The translations under genes were made by a program, and so were the position numbers. A stretch of 64,000 bases of DNA, taken from positions 1 through 64,000 of the forward strand of contig NZ_JQHM01000010.1 of assembly GCF_000749845.1 (NCBI RefSeq), read 5' to 3'. The notes beneath the pieces are model-generated. The model had not been told where the DNA came from. It ran no database searches and saw only the letters and a list, made by a program, of their open reading frames with translations. Each line of letters begins with the position of its first letter. Within the stretch, counting starts at the first letter, position 1. The stretch is from Pectobacterium betavasculorum (GTDB lineage: Bacteria > Pseudomonadota > Gammaproteobacteria > Enterobacterales > Enterobacteriaceae). This document shows positions 50,781-60,732 of this stretch, in pieces.

Positions 50781-51661
50781 CCCGTTTCATGGCAGGTTTT
50801 GATAGCACCATACCTGATTCCTCATTTCTCTCTGCGTTGTGCTTTTGCGCCAAGTATCTTCTGGAGAGTTCTCCTGCCGGATGATTACTATTTTTTAACC
50901 TGAAAACGTCACTTAAAAGATCACTTCACTGCTTTGCTCGGTAGTTTTTGTTATGAAATGCCGAAAATTTTAACCGCCTGGTTAATTAAACTGGTTGTGT
51001 GTTTTTTAATAGTATAAAAATCTAATAATTTTCATTAAAAAATCAATGATTGCTAAACTATCTAATATTTATTTCTTAACATGAAAATAGTTTCTTAAGG
51101 TTATAGAGATATTTATTCTGCCAAAAGTAAAAAATAAAGAGTGAATGTTTTTACTAAATTAAAATTAATGAGTTATTTTTAAGTTTTGTAATTTATTAGT
51201 GGGTTAAGTATTTCGTTTTTAACGAAATTAAAAGGCGCGAAATATATTCTTTTTCCGCCAATTGAAACCCTATGAGTTATTCTATTTTTTTATGGGTATT
51301 TTTGCTTAGGTTTAACTTAAGATTTTGTTTTTACTTGGCTTTTTGTTTTAGTGGTTCTATTTACTTGCTCTGCTATATAATCATTGACCATACGTTTATG
51401 TTGTGTGTATGATTCAAACTCGAAATATGAATGTATTTTACTTCCTTCTTGGTGTGACTCTTTTACACCGATATAAATCGTAAAGTTACGAATTTATTAT
51501 GGTTTTTTAACTCAGTTTTAATTTATTTCATCTCGCTGGTCGAAAAACAAATACGTTATTTGTTTGCCGAACTACTGCCGTGCTTATGGTTTTCGGCGGG
51601 TTTTTGGTAGGAGTCGACTTTACTTTCCCGGGCTCGAGTGCCCTTACGTTGGTATAGACAC
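50781..51661. other. AT-rich region upstream of T6SS operon
   Basis: 881 bp, notably AT-rich compared with the T6SS genes. A TATAAT at 51376-51381 is a possible -10, though its -35 is weak. No strong -24/-12 (sigma-54) match was seen. Expected to hold the tssB promoter and H-NS-type binding tracts. Confidence 0.5.
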
Positions 51662-52165
51662 ATGGCAAAAGGAACTGATGGTGCATCTGTTGCACCAAAG
51701 GAACGTATTAATATCAAATATGTTCCGGCCACTGGTGGTCAGCAGGCAGAAATAGAATTGCCGTTAACGCTGATGATCGTGGGAAATATGAAAGGGCGCA
51801 CAGAGGAAACGCCGATCGAAGAACGTCAGACCGTATCGATCGATAAAACCAATTTTACCTCCGTGATGAAAGAAGCAAACCTGGAACTGAATTTCAGTGT
51901 GCCAAATCGCCTTGAAGAAGAAAATCAGGACGATCTGCCAGTGAAACTGAGTATTGGCGGTTTGAATGATTTCTCCCCTGACCGCATCGCCCAGCAAGTG
52001 CCTGAATTACGTAAGCTGCTTGATTTACGTGAGGCTCTGGTCGCACTGAAAGGCCCCCTCGGTAATATCCCTTCATTCCGTAATCGTTTGCAGGATCTGT
52101 TGTCCAGCGAAGAAGCCAGAGAACAGCTTTTGAAAGAGCTCGATCTGGTGAAACCCGCCGAATAA
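51662..52165 (+). CDS. tssB: T6SS sheath small subunit TssB (VipA)
   Basis: 167 residues. TssB and TssC form the contractile sheath around the Hcp tube. Typical sequence PKERINIKY at the start, LPLTLMIVGNMKGRTEETPI, and the C-terminal ALKGPLGNIPSFRNRLQDLL. ATG at 51662, first gene of the structural cluster; tssC begins 31 bp later. Confidence 0.97.
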   Translation: MAKGTDGASVAPKERINIKYVPATGGQQAEIELPLTLMIVGNMKGRTEETPIEERQTVSIDKTNFTSVMKEANLELNFSVPNRLEEENQDDLPVKLSIGGLNDFSPDRIAQQVPELRKLLDLREALVALKGPLGNIPSFRNRLQDLLSSEEAREQLLKELDLVKPAE

Positions 52166-52196
52166 TTGATGTTTACTGACGAAATAGGGAAACGAT

Positions 52197-53675
52197 ATGT
52201 CAATAATTGAAGAACAGGCTCAGGCAGGGGCGGCCAGCGCCTCTGGATCATTGCTTGATGACATCATGGCTCAAGCGCGCATCAGCCCGGTCGATGAAGG
52301 TTATAGCGTAGCTAAACAGGGTATTGCTGCGCTGGTTGCTAACATTCTTGATAGCGGTAATGCAGCAGAACCCGTGAATAAAGCGCTGGTCGATAGCATG
52401 ATCGTTGAACTGGACAAAAAACTCAGCAAGCAAATTGACGTTATTTTGCATGCGAAAGAACTTCAGGAACTGGAGTCTTCCTGGCGTTCAATGAAACTGC
52501 TGGTTGATCGCACCGATTTCCGTGAAAACATCAAACTGTTGGTGTTGCATGCGACGAAAGAAGAGCTGTTGGAAGACTTCGAATTCGCGCCTGAAATCTC
52601 ACAGTCTGGCTTCTATAAACATGTTTACTCCAGCGGATATGGCCAGTTCGGCGGTCAGCCTATCGGTGGCGTGATCGGTGACTATGCGCTGACGCAAAGT
52701 TCACCAGACATCAAACTGATGCAGTATGTCAGCGCCGTTGGCGCGATGGCGCATGCGCCGTTCATCTCTTCCGTTGCTCCGACCTTCTTTGGTGTGGATC
52801 GCTTCACCGATCTGCCTTCCATCAAAGATCTGAAATCTGTTTTCGAAGGCCCCGCCTATACAAAATGGCGCGCGCTGCGCGAATCTGAAGACGGCCGCTA
52901 TCTTGGGCTGACGGCGCCGCGCTTCCTGGCTCGCTTGCCTTATGACCCGGTAGAAAACCCAATTAAGGGCTTCAACTACAAAGAAGATATCAGCACCGAT
53001 CACGAACACTATCTGTGGGGCAACACCGCCTATCTGATGGGAACGGCGCTGACGGACAGCTTCGCGAAATACCGCTGGTGTCCAAACATCATTGGCCCGC
53101 AGAGCGGCGGTGCGATTACCGATCTGCCAGTGCATGTTTACGAAGCCATGGGCCAACTTCAAGCCAAAATCCCGACGGAAGTTCTGATCACCGATCGTCG
53201 CGAATATGAAATGGCTGAAGAAGGCTTTATCACGCTGACGATGCGCAAAGACAGCGACAATGCTGCGTTCTTCTCGGCTAACTCGGTACAGAAGCCGAAG
53301 GTATTCCCGAACACCAAAGAAGGCAAAGAAGCGGAAACCAACTACAAGCTGGGTACGCAACTGCCGTATATGTTCATCATTAACCGTTTGGCGCACTACA
53401 TTAAAGTGCTTCAGCGTGAACAGATTGGCTCATGGAAAGAGCGTCAGGATCTTGAGCGTGAGTTGAATACCTGGATTAAACAGTACATCGCCGATCAAGA
53501 GAACCCGCCGGCAGATGTTCGTAGCCGTCGTCCTCTGCGTGCTGCACAGATCAAAGTGCTGGATGTAGAAGGAGAACCAGGTTGGTATCAGGTCACCATG
53601 TCTGTGCGCCCGCACTTCAAGTACATGGGGGCGAACTTTGAGCTGTCGCTGGTAGGGCGTTTGGATAAGGAATAA
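52197..53675 (+). CDS. tssC: T6SS sheath large subunit TssC (VipB)
   Basis: 492 residues. N-terminal helical part (~1-110), the central EvpB domain (SYSSGYGQFGGQPIGGVIGD-like region, and VEGEPGWYQVTMSVRPH near the end) and the C-terminal FKYMGANFELSLVGRLDKE strand that interlocks with neighbours. Recognised by ClpV for sheath recycling via the TssB-TssC interface. Confidence 0.97.
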   Translation: MSIIEEQAQAGAASASGSLLDDIMAQARISPVDEGYSVAKQGIAALVANILDSGNAAEPVNKALVDSMIVELDKKLSKQIDVILHAKELQELESSWRSMKLLVDRTDFRENIKLLVLHATKEELLEDFEFAPEISQSGFYKHVYSSGYGQFGGQPIGGVIGDYALTQSSPDIKLMQYVSAVGAMAHAPFISSVAPTFFGVDRFTDLPSIKDLKSVFEGPAYTKWRALRESEDGRYLGLTAPRFLARLPYDPVENPIKGFNYKEDISTDHEHYLWGNTAYLMGTALTDSFAKYRWCPNIIGPQSGGAITDLPVHVYEAMGQLQAKIPTEVLITDRREYEMAEEGFITLTMRKDSDNAAFFSANSVQKPKVFPNTKEGKEAETNYKLGTQLPYMFIINRLAHYIKVLQREQIGSWKERQDLERELNTWIKQYIADQENPPADVRSRRPLRAAQIKVLDVEGEPGWYQVTMSVRPHFKYMGANFELSLVGRLDKE

Positions 53676-53680
53676 GACTC

Positions 53681-54112
53681 ATGCCGTCTCTTTCTGCCTG
53701 GGAAAGGGGAAACGCGGCAAGTCTGTTTGATCGTATCCGTGGGGAGGAACGTCGTTCCTCCCCTGAAACGGAAGTTGAAGCACTGATCGAGTCCGTTAAG
53801 CGTCAACTGGATAATGTGCTCAACACCCGGCCCGGAAATTGTCGCAGCGCACCTGAGCTTGGCGTGATTGATTTTAATGACGCGACGCAGGGTGGTGCGG
53901 ATATCCGGGGGAAAATCCGGGAGGCGATCCGACAGTGTATCTGTCGCTTTGAACCGCGAATTGTGCATGTGGATGTCGACGCATCGGACTATTTATTGAA
54001 TCCGATGGAGATGTCGTTTCAGGTTACCGCCCGGGTCAGATTGGAAGATCTGGAGCAGGTCGCCTCTTTCAATATCCATATGGATAGCCACCGCCATTAC
54101 AGAATGATCTGA
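53681..54112 (+). CDS. tssE: T6SS baseplate protein TssE
   Basis: 143 residues, homologous to phage T4 gp25. Visible GP25 core SLFDRIRGEE, LGVIDFNDAT, IREAIRQCICRFEPRIVHVD and NPMEMSFQVTARVRLED. Nucleates sheath assembly. Five bases after tssC. Confidence 0.95.
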   Translation: MPSLSAWERGNAASLFDRIRGEERRSSPETEVEALIESVKRQLDNVLNTRPGNCRSAPELGVIDFNDATQGGADIRGKIREAIRQCICRFEPRIVHVDVDASDYLLNPMEMSFQVTARVRLEDLEQVASFNIHMDSHRHYRMI

Positions 54113-54114
54113 TT

Positions 54115-55881
54115 ATGTCACTGGAACATTTTTTCAGGGATGAACTGACCTACTTGCGCCTGCAAGGGCGTGAATTCGCCAAGGCGCACCCTGAGCTTAC
54201 CCGATTTTTGTCAGAACAAACCACGGATCCAGACGTCGAGCGTTTGCTGGAAGGGTTCGCCTTTTTGACAGGGAGCCTGCGGGCGAAGATCGAGGATGAA
54301 TTTCCTGAACTGACACACGGTCTGCTGGGCATGCTATGGCCTAATTACCTGCGCCCCGTACCGAGCATGACCATTATGCAGTTTTCGGTACTCCCCGGCG
54401 CGATTGCTCAACCCGCGTTTGTTGAGCGTGGCTGTGAGCTAGACAGTCTACCGATTGACGATGTGGTCTGCCATTTTCAGACCTGCCACGATGCCTGGAT
54501 TTATCCGGCGGATATCCGCGACATCAAGGTACAGAGCGGCAACGATCTTTCCACCATCACGCTGGATATTGGGCTGCATGGTCCGCTATCACTCAGCGAT
54601 CTGCAACTCGACAAACTGCGCTTTTATCTAGGCGGTGATACCTATACGGCCTACGAACTCTATTTCTGGATCGCCAGCCAGCTTTCACACATTGAGCTGG
54701 AAGTTGATGGCCAACGCTTCCGTCAGGAAGCCAGCGTGCTGAAGACGGTCGGCTTTGAGCGCGAAGATGCATTATTGCCGTACCCCGGCAATGTCTATTC
54801 TGGCTACCGCATCTTGCAGGAGTACTTTTGTTTTCCTGAAAGTTTTCTCTTTTTCCAGCTTGCTGGCGCAGTGTGGCCGGATCTTCCGCTGACGATAACG
54901 GAATTCCGTCTGCATTTTTGCTTTGACCGCCCGCTGCCAGCTGAACTGAAAATCCGTCCTGACTCGTTCATGCTCAACTGTGTGCCGGCAATCAATCTCT
55001 TTCAGCACGATAGCGAACCGATCAACCTCAGCGGACGCCAGACGGATTACCCGTTGAAAGCCAGCTACCGCAACGCCGATAGTTTTGAAATTTTCTCTGT
55101 GGATAAGGTTGAAGGCTGGGTTGAAGGGAATTCAGGTCGTGCCAGGGGCATTCCGCGCACCTATCAGCCTTTTGAGAGCTTTCAGCACCAAATCGAACGA
55201 GCCAAAGGACGGCTCGCGCTTTATTACCGCATCCGGGTAAGAGAAGCCGTCAACGGCAACGGTTTTGATCACATGCTCTCTTTTGTGCGTGGTGATGAGC
55301 AAGAAGTGATTGATCTGGACGAGTCCATCTCGGTCACCCTGACCTGTACCAATCGATCGCGGGCGGCACAGCTGTCCGTTGGGGCGATCTGCGTACCAAC
55401 CGGGAATTCGCCGTCTTTTGCGACGTTTCGTAATTTGGTTCGTCCGACGCGCCCATTACGGCCTGCGATGGATGGCAGCTTGCATTGGACGCTGATCTCC
55501 AACCTGTCCCTGAACTATGTGTCGCTACTGCGGCGTGATGCGCTGGTACAGATTCTGCGTACCTACGATTTCCCGGCACTGCACGATAAGCAGGCAGAAC
55601 AAGCCTCGCGTAAGCGTCTGACGGGTATCGAGTCTATTGAAACCACTCCTATCGATCGTCTGGTTCAGGGGATGCCGGTTCGCGGCTTGAAATCCATCCT
55701 GTCGGTACGGCAATCCGCGTTTTCCAGTGAGGGAGAACTCTATCTGTTTAGCACGGTGCTGGCGCATTTCTTCTCTCTATACGCCAGCGTTAACGCTTTC
55801 CACCTGCTGGAAGTGGTCAACATCGATAACAAGGAGCGCTACCGATGGCCGGTACAGATAGGTCAACACTCAATGATGTGA
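54115..55881 (+). CDS. tssF: T6SS baseplate protein TssF
   Basis: 588 residues (VasA family). N-terminal FFRDELTYLRLQGREFAKAH is the family hallmark, with DPDVERLLEGFAFLTGSLRA and LWPNYLRPVPSMTIMQF next. TssF, G and K form the baseplate wedge around VgrG. Overlaps tssG by 37 bp. Confidence 0.97.
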   Translation: MSLEHFFRDELTYLRLQGREFAKAHPELTRFLSEQTTDPDVERLLEGFAFLTGSLRAKIEDEFPELTHGLLGMLWPNYLRPVPSMTIMQFSVLPGAIAQPAFVERGCELDSLPIDDVVCHFQTCHDAWIYPADIRDIKVQSGNDLSTITLDIGLHGPLSLSDLQLDKLRFYLGGDTYTAYELYFWIASQLSHIELEVDGQRFRQEASVLKTVGFEREDALLPYPGNVYSGYRILQEYFCFPESFLFFQLAGAVWPDLPLTITEFRLHFCFDRPLPAELKIRPDSFMLNCVPAINLFQHDSEPINLSGRQTDYPLKASYRNADSFEIFSVDKVEGWVEGNSGRARGIPRTYQPFESFQHQIERAKGRLALYYRIRVREAVNGNGFDHMLSFVRGDEQEVIDLDESISVTLTCTNRSRAAQLSVGAICVPTGNSPSFATFRNLVRPTRPLRPAMDGSLHWTLISNLSLNYVSLLRRDALVQILRTYDFPALHDKQAEQASRKRLTGIESIETTPIDRLVQGMPVRGLKSILSVRQSAFSSEGELYLFSTVLAHFFSLYASVNAFHLLEVVNIDNKERYRWPVQIGQHSMM

Positions 55882-56843
55882 CGTTCCGTCAGGATGTCTC
55901 ACGCTTTAATTTTTTCCAATTGGTGGAGTTGCTTAATCAACTGGAAGGCGTGGATCTGGAACAAGAGCTGGATTTTCGCCCTGAACAGGAGCGTCTGCGC
56001 TTTCGCTCTACGGCATCTATTGGCTTTCACCCCAGCGATATTTTGCAGGTGGGATGCGATGAAGAGGGGCGTCAGGAGTTGGAGGTCGCGTTTCTGGGCC
56101 TGCACGGCAGCCAGTCGCCGATGCCCGGCTATTACCTTGAAGAGTTGGCCTGGGAATACGCGCAGGGCGAACAGAAGCTGGGTGTGTTTCTCGATTTCTT
56201 CCATCACCGCTTACTCACGCTGTTGCATCGCGCATGGCGTAAATACCGCTATCACGTCCGCTTTCAGAATGAGGGGGAGGATGGATTCTCTCGGCTGATG
56301 TTCGCGCTCGTCGGGTTAGGGAATGATGCCGTGCGCGACAGCCTGCCGGTTAACCGCGCCAAGATGCTGTCCTACGCTGGGGTGCTGGCAAGCCCCAGCC
56401 GTTCCCCGGAAGTCGTCGCGGGTCTGGTTATTCACTGTTTTGATCTGGATGACGTCGCCGTCATGGCCTGGCAGCACCGCCGTGTTCCCATTCATGAAGG
56501 GCAGCAAAACCGCCTGGGAAAAGGAAACATGATGTTAGGTGGTGATTTTGTTATTGGCGACAAAGTGAATGACTGCGCCGGCAAATTTTTGCTCAAGGTC
56601 GGCAATCTCAGCTTTAGCCGCTTTCTCAGCTTTTTGCCCAACGGCGAGCATTTTCAGCCGCTGGTGCGTTTTGTCTCTTTCATTCTTCGCGATCAGTTGG
56701 CCTGGGATCTGCGTCTTGGTTTCGCGGAAGGCGAAGCTAAGGGCTTAAGCCTGGGAAGTGAGCAAAGCAGCCGGTTGGGATGGAGCAGCTTTCTCGGGCA
56801 GCCACCCACGGACCCCTATGTGACGATTTGTGTGCAGGAGTAA
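55845..56843 (+). CDS. tssG: T6SS baseplate protein TssG
   Basis: 332 residues (VasB family). FFQLVELLNQLEG, FHPSDILQVG, SPMPGYYLEELAWEYAQGEQ, and FLDFFHHRLLTLLHRAWRKY are characteristic. Binds TssF in a 2:1 wedge. Translation probably coupled to tssF through the overlap. Confidence 0.96.
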   Translation: MAGTDRSTLNDVTFRQDVSRFNFFQLVELLNQLEGVDLEQELDFRPEQERLRFRSTASIGFHPSDILQVGCDEEGRQELEVAFLGLHGSQSPMPGYYLEELAWEYAQGEQKLGVFLDFFHHRLLTLLHRAWRKYRYHVRFQNEGEDGFSRLMFALVGLGNDAVRDSLPVNRAKMLSYAGVLASPSRSPEVVAGLVIHCFDLDDVAVMAWQHRRVPIHEGQQNRLGKGNMMLGGDFVIGDKVNDCAGKFLLKVGNLSFSRFLSFLPNGEHFQPLVRFVSFILRDQLAWDLRLGFAEGEAKGLSLGSEQSSRLGWSSFLGQPPTDPYVTICVQE

Positions 56844-56845
56844 AT

Positions 56846-58066
56846 GTGAACGTAACCCACCCACTCACGTTGGTTGTGCTCAACAGTGAGCAGCTTGATA
56901 TCAATTCTCAGGTGCAGCACCAGTTCGATCACCGCGGTGGCACGCTGGGCGCATCGGAAAAAGACCAGTGGCAACTGCGGGATCGGCTGGGCTCTGTCGT
57001 CCCGGCACATGCTCGTATCGACATGACCGATGGCTATTTCAGCCTGTGCGATCTGAGCGGACAGTCTTTTATTAACGGTTCTCTGTCGCCGATTGGGCGA
57101 GATCGCAAAGTCATTCTGTCGCACGGCGATGAGCTGGTGATTGGGCCTTTCCGGCTGGGGGTGTATATCGGCGATCCCACAACGGAACAGGATATTGATC
57201 AGGTTTTAGGACAGCGCACGGACGATGTGTTGGGCGGCTGGTTAAGTGAAGATAAAAAAAGGCGTTCTGCGGATCTTACCGATCCTACCGTTGTGTTGAA
57301 TGACCCGCTGTGGGCGCTACAAAAAGAACAGAGCCAGTCACTTTTGCTATCAGACAATGAGACGGTCGGCGAATCACTTACGGCCTCTCTTTCTTCTTTT
57401 TCTTCTGCTGAGGACACCATGGATCAGAAATTTGTCGAATTACCGACTATCAACACACGCTATGCGGAAGATGGGCTAGAAGGGTACAGCGACGGTACTT
57501 CGTTGGCGCCACTGATGCGTGGGCTGGGGCTGTCGCTTCAGCCGGGCGATGATGCACAACTACGTGAAATGCTGGAAGAGATGGGAAAAAGTTTGCGCGC
57601 CATGGTTGAGGGTTTGCTGGCATTGCAGACAGAACAGGCGGCACTGGCGGACACGCACTTACGCCCGATTGAAGATAACCCGTTACGTCTGGGGCTGGGC
57701 TATACGGATACGCTGTCGGTGCTGTTTGCCGAAGGGAAAAGCCCGGTTCACCTGTCTGCGCCAGCCGCGGTGGAAGAGGTATTAAACAATGTACGGGTGC
57801 ATCACATCGCGAACCAGCAGGCGATTGCCGTGGCGTTGGAAAATATTCTTCAGGCCTTTTCGCCAGCCGCACTGCTTAGCCGTTTTGAACACTATCGTCG
57901 CAGTGGCGAACCACTGGCGGCAGATGACGGCTGGGCGTGGCAGATGTATCAGCACTACTACCGAGAATTGACGTCACCCCGCCAGCAGGGTTTTCAGAAA
58001 CTGTTCCATCAGGTGTATGCGCAGGCATATGACCGTGCCGTGCGTCAGCAGCAGGAGCAAAAATAA
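56846..58066 (+). CDS. tagH: FHA-domain T6SS protein TagH
   Basis: 406 residues, GTG start two bases after the tssG stop. An N-terminal FHA domain (~25-110: RIDMTDGYFSLCDLSGQSFI, NGSLSPIG, HGDELVIGPFRLGVYIG) and a C-terminal TagH-C domain (~220-400). FHA proteins take part in threonine-phosphorylation control of T6SS assembly in some species. No kinase (ppkA) gene is in the window, so its mode here is unknown. Confidence 0.94.
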   Translation: MNVTHPLTLVVLNSEQLDINSQVQHQFDHRGGTLGASEKDQWQLRDRLGSVVPAHARIDMTDGYFSLCDLSGQSFINGSLSPIGRDRKVILSHGDELVIGPFRLGVYIGDPTTEQDIDQVLGQRTDDVLGGWLSEDKKRRSADLTDPTVVLNDPLWALQKEQSQSLLLSDNETVGESLTASLSSFSSAEDTMDQKFVELPTINTRYAEDGLEGYSDGTSLAPLMRGLGLSLQPGDDAQLREMLEEMGKSLRAMVEGLLALQTEQAALADTHLRPIEDNPLRLGLGYTDTLSVLFAEGKSPVHLSAPAAVEEVLNNVRVHHIANQQAIAVALENILQAFSPAALLSRFEHYRRSGEPLAADDGWAWQMYQHYYRELTSPRQQGFQKLFHQVYAQAYDRAVRQQQEQK

Positions 58067-58587
58067 TGCTGCGAGCATTGTGCTTATGTTCCCTGATGTT
58101 TCTGCTATCGGGGTGTACCACGCTGGGCAAGATGGCGCAGGTGGCGGCGAATCCTGATATTCAGGTAGGTAGTAATAATCATCAGCCTTCTACCGTGGGT
58201 TTTAGCCTGCTGGCGGAACCGGACGTTAACCCGAACGACAGCGGTGAAGCCGCCCCTATTGAATTCCAACTGGTTATGCTGGCGGAAGATTCGCGTCTGT
58301 TAGCGACCGATTACGACCAGATCACCACGGATATCGAAAAAGCGTTAGCCAAGAATTACATCAATCATCAGGACTACACGCTATTGCCGGGGCAGTTCAA
58401 ATATCTGCCGCCAGAAGCGCTGGATGAAAAGGTGCACTACCTCGGTGTGGTGGCGCGATATGCAGATTCAGAAAGCGCGGAGTGGCGCAAAGTCATCAAG
58501 CTAAAGAATACCGGACAGACGTATCAGATCCTCGTGCACCTGCGCCGGGATGAAGTCGAAATCCAAAAAGACCAAGAAGAAGAATAA
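58066..58587 (+). CDS. tssJ: T6SS outer-membrane lipoprotein TssJ
   Basis: 173 residues. Signal peptide and lipobox LLSGC (Cys 17). The beta-sandwich mature domain includes PIEFQLVMLAEDSRLLATDY and LVHLRRDEVEI. TssJ anchors TssM's periplasmic tail at the outer membrane. The start overlaps the tagH stop by one base. Confidence 0.95.
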   Translation: MLRALCLCSLMFLLSGCTTLGKMAQVAANPDIQVGSNNHQPSTVGFSLLAEPDVNPNDSGEAAPIEFQLVMLAEDSRLLATDYDQITTDIEKALAKNYINHQDYTLLPGQFKYLPPEALDEKVHYLGVVARYADSESAEWRKVIKLKNTGQTYQILVHLRRDEVEIQKDQEEE

Positions 58588-58589
58588 TT

Positions 58590-59927
58590 ATGTCGAGTCG
58601 CAATCGCATTATCTGGCGGGAAGGTTTGTTCATTAAACCGCAGCATTTTCAACAGCAGCAAAGACACACCGATTACGCACTGCATGCACGTCTCAGCGCT
58701 CTCAGTGATTATTTCTATGGTTTGCAGTCGCTGGCGATTAATGAGGAATACCTCAATTTTGGCCGTATCGCGCTGGTTAACGCCAGCGGCGTGATGCCTG
58801 ACGGCACCGTGTTCAATATTCCGGGCGATGATGCCCTTCCGCTGCCTTTGGAGATCACCGACGTCGCGCTGGCAAACCAGAAAGTGTATCTGGCATTGCC
58901 GCTGGCGGTAAATGGCGTCAGTGAAGTCGGTCAGCCGGGGCAGGGGATCGCCAGCCGTCTGCAATCGCACCGGCATGACGTGCGCGATCTGCACAGCGAC
59001 GGCGGTGATATCGTTTCTCTGGAGGTCGGCAAGGTCAGCCTGCGCCTGATGCTCGATCGAGACGATCGCAGCGCCTATGCCTCGTTGGCGATTGCCAACA
59101 TTCTGGATAAGCGTCCTGACGGCGGATTGATTCTGGATCCTAACTTTATGCCGTGCAGCATCAGCGTTACCGCGATCCCTGCCTTAAAACGCTTTTTGGG
59201 CGAATCTGCGGGTCTGGTTGCTGAACGCGCACGCAGTCTGTCGCAGCGTATTGCTGCACCGGGACAACAGGGCGTGGCGGACGTGGCCGAATTCATGATG
59301 CTGCAATTGCTTAACCGTGCTCAGCCTAAGCTGTCGCATTTGGCGCGCCTCGGCACGTTGCACCCTGAACGCCTGCACGAAACGTTAGTTGAGCTATGCG
59401 GCGAACTGATGACGTTTACCGATGAATCGCGTCTGCCGCCGGAGTTCCCCGCCTATCGCCATGAACACCAGCAGACCAGTTTTGAGCCACTGATGATGTC
59501 GCTGCGTCAAGCTCTGAGCACCGTGCTGTCGCCGCGTGCCGTCTCCATCCAACTGAAGAAACAGCCGTATGGCGTGATGGTGGCGATGGTTGGCGATGCG
59601 GAATTGATGATCAGCGCCGAGTTTGTGCTGGCAGTGCGCGCGCGTATGCCGCAGGAGCATCTGCGCAAACAGTTGCTGCAACAAACGAAGATTGCCTCCA
59701 GCGAGAAGATCCGCGAACTGATCAGCCTGCAATTGCCGGGCATCCCGCTGCTGCCGCTGCCGGTTGCACCGCGTCAGTTGCCTTATCACGCGGGGTACAG
59801 TTATTTCCAACTGGACAGGCAAAGCCCTGCCTGGCAGGTGCTGGTGTCTGGTAATACGCTGGCGTTCCACATTGCTGGCGAATTCCCGGAACTGGATATG
59901 CAGCTTTGGGCCATCCGCGGCCAGTAG
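58590..59927 (+). CDS. tssK: T6SS baseplate adaptor TssK
   Basis: 445 residues. Starts MSSRNRIIWREGLFIKPQHF, the family's defining N-terminus with the QQQQRH motif following. TssK trimers link the baseplate to the TssJLM membrane complex. The C-terminal receptor-binding head is in YHAGYSYFQLDRQSPAWQVL. Confidence 0.97.
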   Translation: MSSRNRIIWREGLFIKPQHFQQQQRHTDYALHARLSALSDYFYGLQSLAINEEYLNFGRIALVNASGVMPDGTVFNIPGDDALPLPLEITDVALANQKVYLALPLAVNGVSEVGQPGQGIASRLQSHRHDVRDLHSDGGDIVSLEVGKVSLRLMLDRDDRSAYASLAIANILDKRPDGGLILDPNFMPCSISVTAIPALKRFLGESAGLVAERARSLSQRIAAPGQQGVADVAEFMMLQLLNRAQPKLSHLARLGTLHPERLHETLVELCGELMTFTDESRLPPEFPAYRHEHQQTSFEPLMMSLRQALSTVLSPRAVSIQLKKQPYGVMVAMVGDAELMISAEFVLAVRARMPQEHLRKQLLQQTKIASSEKIRELISLQLPGIPLLPLPVAPRQLPYHAGYSYFQLDRQSPAWQVLVSGNTLAFHIAGEFPELDMQLWAIRGQ

Positions 59928-59942
59928 TCAGGAGAGGAAAAG

Positions 59943-60719
59943 ATGAGCATCGAGGTTATTAAAAATGGTCAACTGGGCGATCTGCTTTTTGATCACGCCC
60001 GACAGCTGGATATGGATTCCGACTACTGGTTTCGCCTGCGTGGACAAAGCATTAACCCGATGGTTGATGCGGTCACACCGCTGCTGGGCATGGTGGAGCG
60101 AGTTCGCCAGCTCTCTGCCTATGACGGCGTGGAGGATCTTTATCAGCGCGTGGTATCTGAAATTCAGGCTATTGAGCAGGAACTGCATTCTCATGGCTAT
60201 GAAAACGGCGTGATTTTGTCCTTCCGCTACATCCTCTGCACCTTCATTGATGAAGCCGTGATGGGACGGGAGTGGGGCGGGCAAAGCATGTGGTCGGCAC
60301 ATTCCCTACTGACCCGTTTTCACAATGAAACCTGGGGGGGCGAAAAGGTATTTGTCCTGCTGGAGAAGCTACTGGACGATCCCACCCGCTATCGTGACAT
60401 CCTGGAGTTTATCTACCTTTGCCTCTGTCTGGGCTTTGAAGGGCGCTATCGGGTGATGACACAGGGGCGTGAGGAGTTGAACCGCGTCGTGAGTAAGTTG
60501 CATGACACGCTGCGCCCTGAGCCTGCTCATTCGCCGACAGTATTTCACCTGAATCTGGGGCAACAAGCCTCGCGTTATCAACTGCGCAGGCAGGTGTCAT
60601 TACGCACGCTGTTTATCGGTGTGTGTGTCGTTCTGGTCGCCGCATTCGGCCTGTACCGTTACGAGCTAACTCATCAAACCCAGGACGTACTGCGTCAACT
60701 GGGAGAATTATTACAATAA
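59943..60719 (+). CDS. tssL: T6SS membrane complex protein TssL (IcmH/DotU)
   Basis: 258 residues. DotU-type cytosolic domain (RYILCTFIDEAVMGREWGG, ETWGGEKVFVLLEKLL, YLCLCLGFEGRYRVM) and one C-terminal membrane segment (LFIGVCVVLVAAFGLYRY, ~222-240). No OmpA-like peptidoglycan domain, so it is the short form. Fifteen bases after tssK. Confidence 0.95.
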   Translation: MSIEVIKNGQLGDLLFDHARQLDMDSDYWFRLRGQSINPMVDAVTPLLGMVERVRQLSAYDGVEDLYQRVVSEIQAIEQELHSHGYENGVILSFRYILCTFIDEAVMGREWGGQSMWSAHSLLTRFHNETWGGEKVFVLLEKLLDDPTRYRDILEFIYLCLCLGFEGRYRVMTQGREELNRVVSKLHDTLRPEPAHSPTVFHLNLGQQASRYQLRRQVSLRTLFIGVCVVLVAAFGLYRYELTHQTQDVLRQLGELLQ

Positions 60720-60732
60720 CAGGAGCTACACC

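Noticed and set aside
24197..51661. CRISPR array
   Set aside because: No regularly spaced direct repeats with unique spacers; the repeats found are palindromic operator or iteron types.
51564..51755. 63-codon frame overlapping the tssB start
   Set aside because: Out of frame with tssB and lacking any ribosome site.
52701..53396. 231-codon minus-strand frame inside tssC
   Set aside because: Shadow of tssC; composition follows the complementary coding strand.
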